From Pyrinomonadaceae bacterium (GTDB taxonomy: Bacteria; Acidobacteriota; Blastocatellia; Pyrinomonadales; Pyrinomonadaceae), in the NCBI GenBank assembly GCA_013813825.1, contig JACCRA010000748.1, positions 1 to 7,451 of the forward strand: a stretch of DNA of 7,451 bases. Direction: 5' to 3'. The translations under genes were made by a program, and so were the position numbers. This document shows, piece by piece, positions 5,470 to 7,451 of the stretch. How positions within the stretch are numbered: the stretch's first letter is position 1; each line of letters begins with the position of its first letter. The notes under the pieces were generated by a model. That model was not told where the DNA came from, ran no database searches, and saw only the letters and a program-made list of their open reading frames with translations.

Positions 5470-7419
5470 TCATCCTATCAAAAAGTGGAGCGTGGTTTCG
5501 CCGAGGCGCAGCTTGTCGCCGCTGTCGAGGGCGCGTGGTTGGTGCGGCGCGAGGTGCAGGTTGTCGTTGATGACTGTGCCGTTGACCGAGCCGAGGTCTT
5601 CAATCAAATAGACGTCACCTTTGCGGTAGATGCGTGCGTGGCGGCGCGAGATTTTGGTCTGCGGATCGAAGCGCGACAAATCGACTTCCGGGAAAATGTT
5701 CGAGTGGGGATCGCTGCGCCCCACGAGACTGTTCTCCTTTTGCAGATGGAATGACGAATCGAGTTCAGTGGTCCCCATGACAACGAGCTTGGCGGTGGCG
5801 CGCGCCGTCCGCAGCGCCGCGCTCGCCACGGCCAGCGGCTGACGCTGGCCGCAGTGGGCGCAGAATACGTCGTCGGCCGCGATGCGCCCGCCGCAGAAGC
5901 CGCAATAGACCATCTCAACCTGCAACGTCCGTAAATTGGCGCTGCCCGACGTGCCGGCAATTGTCTGCCCGTAACTGACTTGACCCGCGCGTAGTTTGTC
6001 GAGGTGTGCCGCGAGCGCGTCGCGCAACTCGCCGGCCGAGCGCAAACGGTTCTCCGGCTTGTACTCGACGGTTCGCAGCAGAATCGCTTCCATCTCGTTC
6101 GAGATCGACGGTGCGAGCTGGCGCGGGCGCGGGTGCTTGTGAAAGTCGAAAATCAGGAGCGGGTTGTCCTGCGGATCGGAGCCGGTCAGAAGGTGAAACA
6201 TCGTCGCGCCCAAGCTATAGATGTCCGAGCGCGTCTCGACTTTGCCGCTAAACAGTTCGGGCGGCGCGTAGCCCATCGTGCCGACGGCCGTGACGCCTTT
6301 CTCCTGCTGCGTCGTCACCCAGCGCGCGATACCGAAATCAATTAGCATAACGCGGCCGGAGTTGCCGTCAATCATCAAGTTGGCCGGCTTCAAATCGCGG
6401 TAGATGATCGGCGGGTTGCGGCGGTGCAAATAGTCGAGCACGTCGGCGACTTGCATTCCCCAATCGGCGACGGTCTTCTCGTCGATCCGGCCGCCCGGAG
6501 CGTTCTTCAACCGCTGGAGGAAGTCGCCGCCTGAGATGTACTTCATGACGAGGTAGAAACGGTTCGAGCCTTCGTCGTAAAAGTAATCGTAAATAGTCGG
6601 GATCGACGGATGTTCGAGAGCCGACAACAGCATCGACTCGCGCTTGAAGTCGTTAATCGCCTTCTCGTGCTGCGCCTCGTCAAGTTGCGACTGGATCATC
6701 TCCTTGACCGCGCGCGGCGCGTCGCCGAGATTGCGATCCTTGGCGAGATAGACCGCGCCCATGCCGCCGCCGCCGACGCGACGGGCGATCTCGTAACGCC
6801 CGTGGAGCACCGTCTCCGGTTCAAGCTGTTTCGCGGCGGAGCGCAGTTTGCCGGTCGAATCATACCTCCGCGCACGCCCTTCCGCCTCCAAATCTTCGCC
6901 CGTCGTTCGCTGCCGAGCGTCTTCCGCCGCTGCCGGCGGCGGTAAAAGGTGCTCGCCGGTATCAAACTGCGCGGGACGCAACAACGCGACCGGGTCGGGC
7001 GCGGCGACGCTCTCTCCGGCCATCTCTTCAGGTTCCTTAATCTGCTCCCGCGCGGCCTGCGTGCCGGCGGAAGAGTCACCGCCCCCAAACAACAGCGCGT
7101 CGCCGCCACTAGTGGCGTTGGCAGCGACACTTTCGCTCATCTCACCCGTCACCTCACCCCTAATCTCTGAAATCTCAGGTTCACCCCTCGACTCGCCTTC
7201 ATTTTTCGCCACGCCTTCGTCGCGCCCCGGTTCACGCGCCTCGTCCGGCGTCGCCGTTGCGGCAGACAAATCCAACAAATTCGCGGAGGCGGACGCCGGC
7301 ATCTCCGCTGGCGCTATCTCGCCCGACGCAGAGAAACTCTGCTGTTGGGCGGTGCCGCAGAAACCGCAGAACCGATCTGTTGGCGACATGTTCGCGCCGC
7401 ACTGAGAGCAAGAAGGCAT
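5470..7419 (-). CDS. Zinc-ribbon / Ser-Thr protein kinase / zinc-ribbon / FHA protein
   Basis: The gene encodes 649 residues from ATG 7417-7419. ATGs at 7420 and 7438 are in frame, but 7438-7440 lies within a heptamer repeat, and the leader match with the phosphatase gene points to 7419 (MPSCSQCG). In order: zinc ribbon (Cys4, 7, 18, 21); a long acidic Ala/Glu/Ser-rich linker (about 30-195); a Hanks-type kinase domain (about 209-470) with glycine loop GGGGMGAV (216-223), AVK Lys239, Glu261, catalytic YRDLKPAN (Asp342, Asn347), DFG (Asp361) and APPE (Glu388); a second zinc ribbon (Cys506, 509, 520, 523); and a C-terminal FHA domain (GRS 567-569, ISRRH 590-594, SVNG 611-614). All catalytic residues are present, so it should be active. 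Arg before the catalytic Asp suggests control by activation-loop phosphorylation. No membrane segment is seen, unlike PknB-type kinases. It is the first gene visible in the operon and is probably opposed by the SpoIIE-type phosphatase. Confidence 0.93.
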   Translation of the reverse strand: MPSCSQCGANMSPTDRFCGFCGTAQQQSFSASGEIAPAEMPASASANLLDLSAATATPDEAREPGRDEGVAKNEGESRGEPEISEIRGEVTGEMSESVAANATSGGDALLFGGGDSSAGTQAAREQIKEPEEMAGESVAAPDPVALLRPAQFDTGEHLLPPPAAAEDARQRTTGEDLEAEGRARRYDSTGKLRSAAKQLEPETVLHGRYEIARRVGGGGMGAVYLAKDRNLGDAPRAVKEMIQSQLDEAQHEKAINDFKRESMLLSALEHPSIPTIYDYFYDEGSNRFYLVMKYISGGDFLQRLKNAPGGRIDEKTVADWGMQVADVLDYLHRRNPPIIYRDLKPANLMIDGNSGRVMLIDFGIARWVTTQQEKGVTAVGTMGYAPPELFSGKVETRSDIYSLGATMFHLLTGSDPQDNPLLIFDFHKHPRPRQLAPSISNEMEAILLRTVEYKPENRLRSAGELRDALAAHLDKLRAGQVSYGQTIAGTSGSANLRTLQVEMVYCGFCGGRIAADDVFCAHCGQRQPLAVASAALRTARATAKLVVMGTTELDSSFHLQKENSLVGRSDPHSNIFPEVDLSRFDPQTKISRRHARIYRKGDVYLIEDLGSVNGTVINDNLHLAPHQPRALDSGDKLRLGETTLHFLIG

Positions 7420-7429
7420 CATCTTTAAG
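7415..7429 (-). promoter_or_regulatory. Leader/start motif of the kinase gene, shared with the phosphatase gene
   Basis: The minus strand reads CTTAAAGATGATGCC. Alignment with CTTAAAGACTATGCC at the phosphatase start places the kinase initiation codon at 7417-7419 rather than at the upstream ATGs. Both leaders follow a heptamer repeat. Confidence 0.45.
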
Positions 7430-7430
7430 C

Positions 7431-7451
7431 GGTCAGCCATCAGCCGTCAGC
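7431..7451. repeat. Period-7 repeat upstream of the kinase gene (runs off window)
   Basis: Three heptamers, GGTCAGC, CATCAGC and CGTCAGC, follow one another up to the window edge. The longest possible kinase start (ATG 7438-7440) falls within this repeat, which argues against that start. It is the third gene-boundary repeat with a seven-base period in this block, each with a different core sequence. Confidence 0.65.

Overview
The window looks like chromosomal DNA of a GC-rich, signalling-rich bacterium, most plausibly an Acidobacteriota member of the Blastocatellia/Pyrinomonadaceae type. That placement is inference. It rests on a cytoplasmic Ser/Thr kinase flanked by zinc ribbons and an FHA domain, an FHA-GAF-SpoIIE phosphatase, high GC (about 60-67% in lines I counted), weak or absent Shine-Dalgarno sequences, and short heptanucleotide repeats in the gene gaps. 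No rRNA, tRNA or CRISPR is visible.

All real genes lie on the minus strand and read from right to left. The main block (7419 down to 1369) looks like one phospho-signalling operon. It encodes (1) a zinc-ribbon/Ser-Thr kinase/zinc-ribbon/FHA protein, (2) a small RDD-family membrane protein, (3) a zinc-ribbon/one-TM/TPR-Sel1 protein that starts 1 nt after the RDD stop, and (4) an FHA-GAF-SpoIIE (PP2C-type) phosphatase. The kinase and phosphatase each carry an FHA phosphothreonine reader, and three zinc ribbons share one CX2C-X10-CX2C spacing. This suggests a writer/eraser pair with a membrane-anchored scaffold. Two gaps between these genes and the DNA upstream of the kinase hold period-7 repeats. 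The kinase and phosphatase genes also share a 15-bp leader (13/15 identical) across their start codons.

The left 1.3 kb holds the main discovery. A RimJ/RimL-type GNAT acetyltransferase gene is split in two. Its N-terminal 115 codons lie at 979-1323. Its C-terminal part, including an SGGVLEKLGM motif, lies at 1-177 and runs off the window. Between them sits about 800 bp of AT-richer DNA (about 38-48% GC in sampled lines) bounded by inverted termini (TGTTCGGCGG at 180-189 and its complement at 968-977). Removing 178-978 restores the GNAT reading frame and normal family spacing, apart from one TGA. The insert carries its own candidate promoter, a strong Shine-Dalgarno, and one gene for a Lys/Glu-rich helical protein with a C-terminal four-cysteine knuckle. 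I do not recognise that protein as a transposase, so the insert looks like a small non-autonomous or uncharacterised mobile element with a passenger gene.
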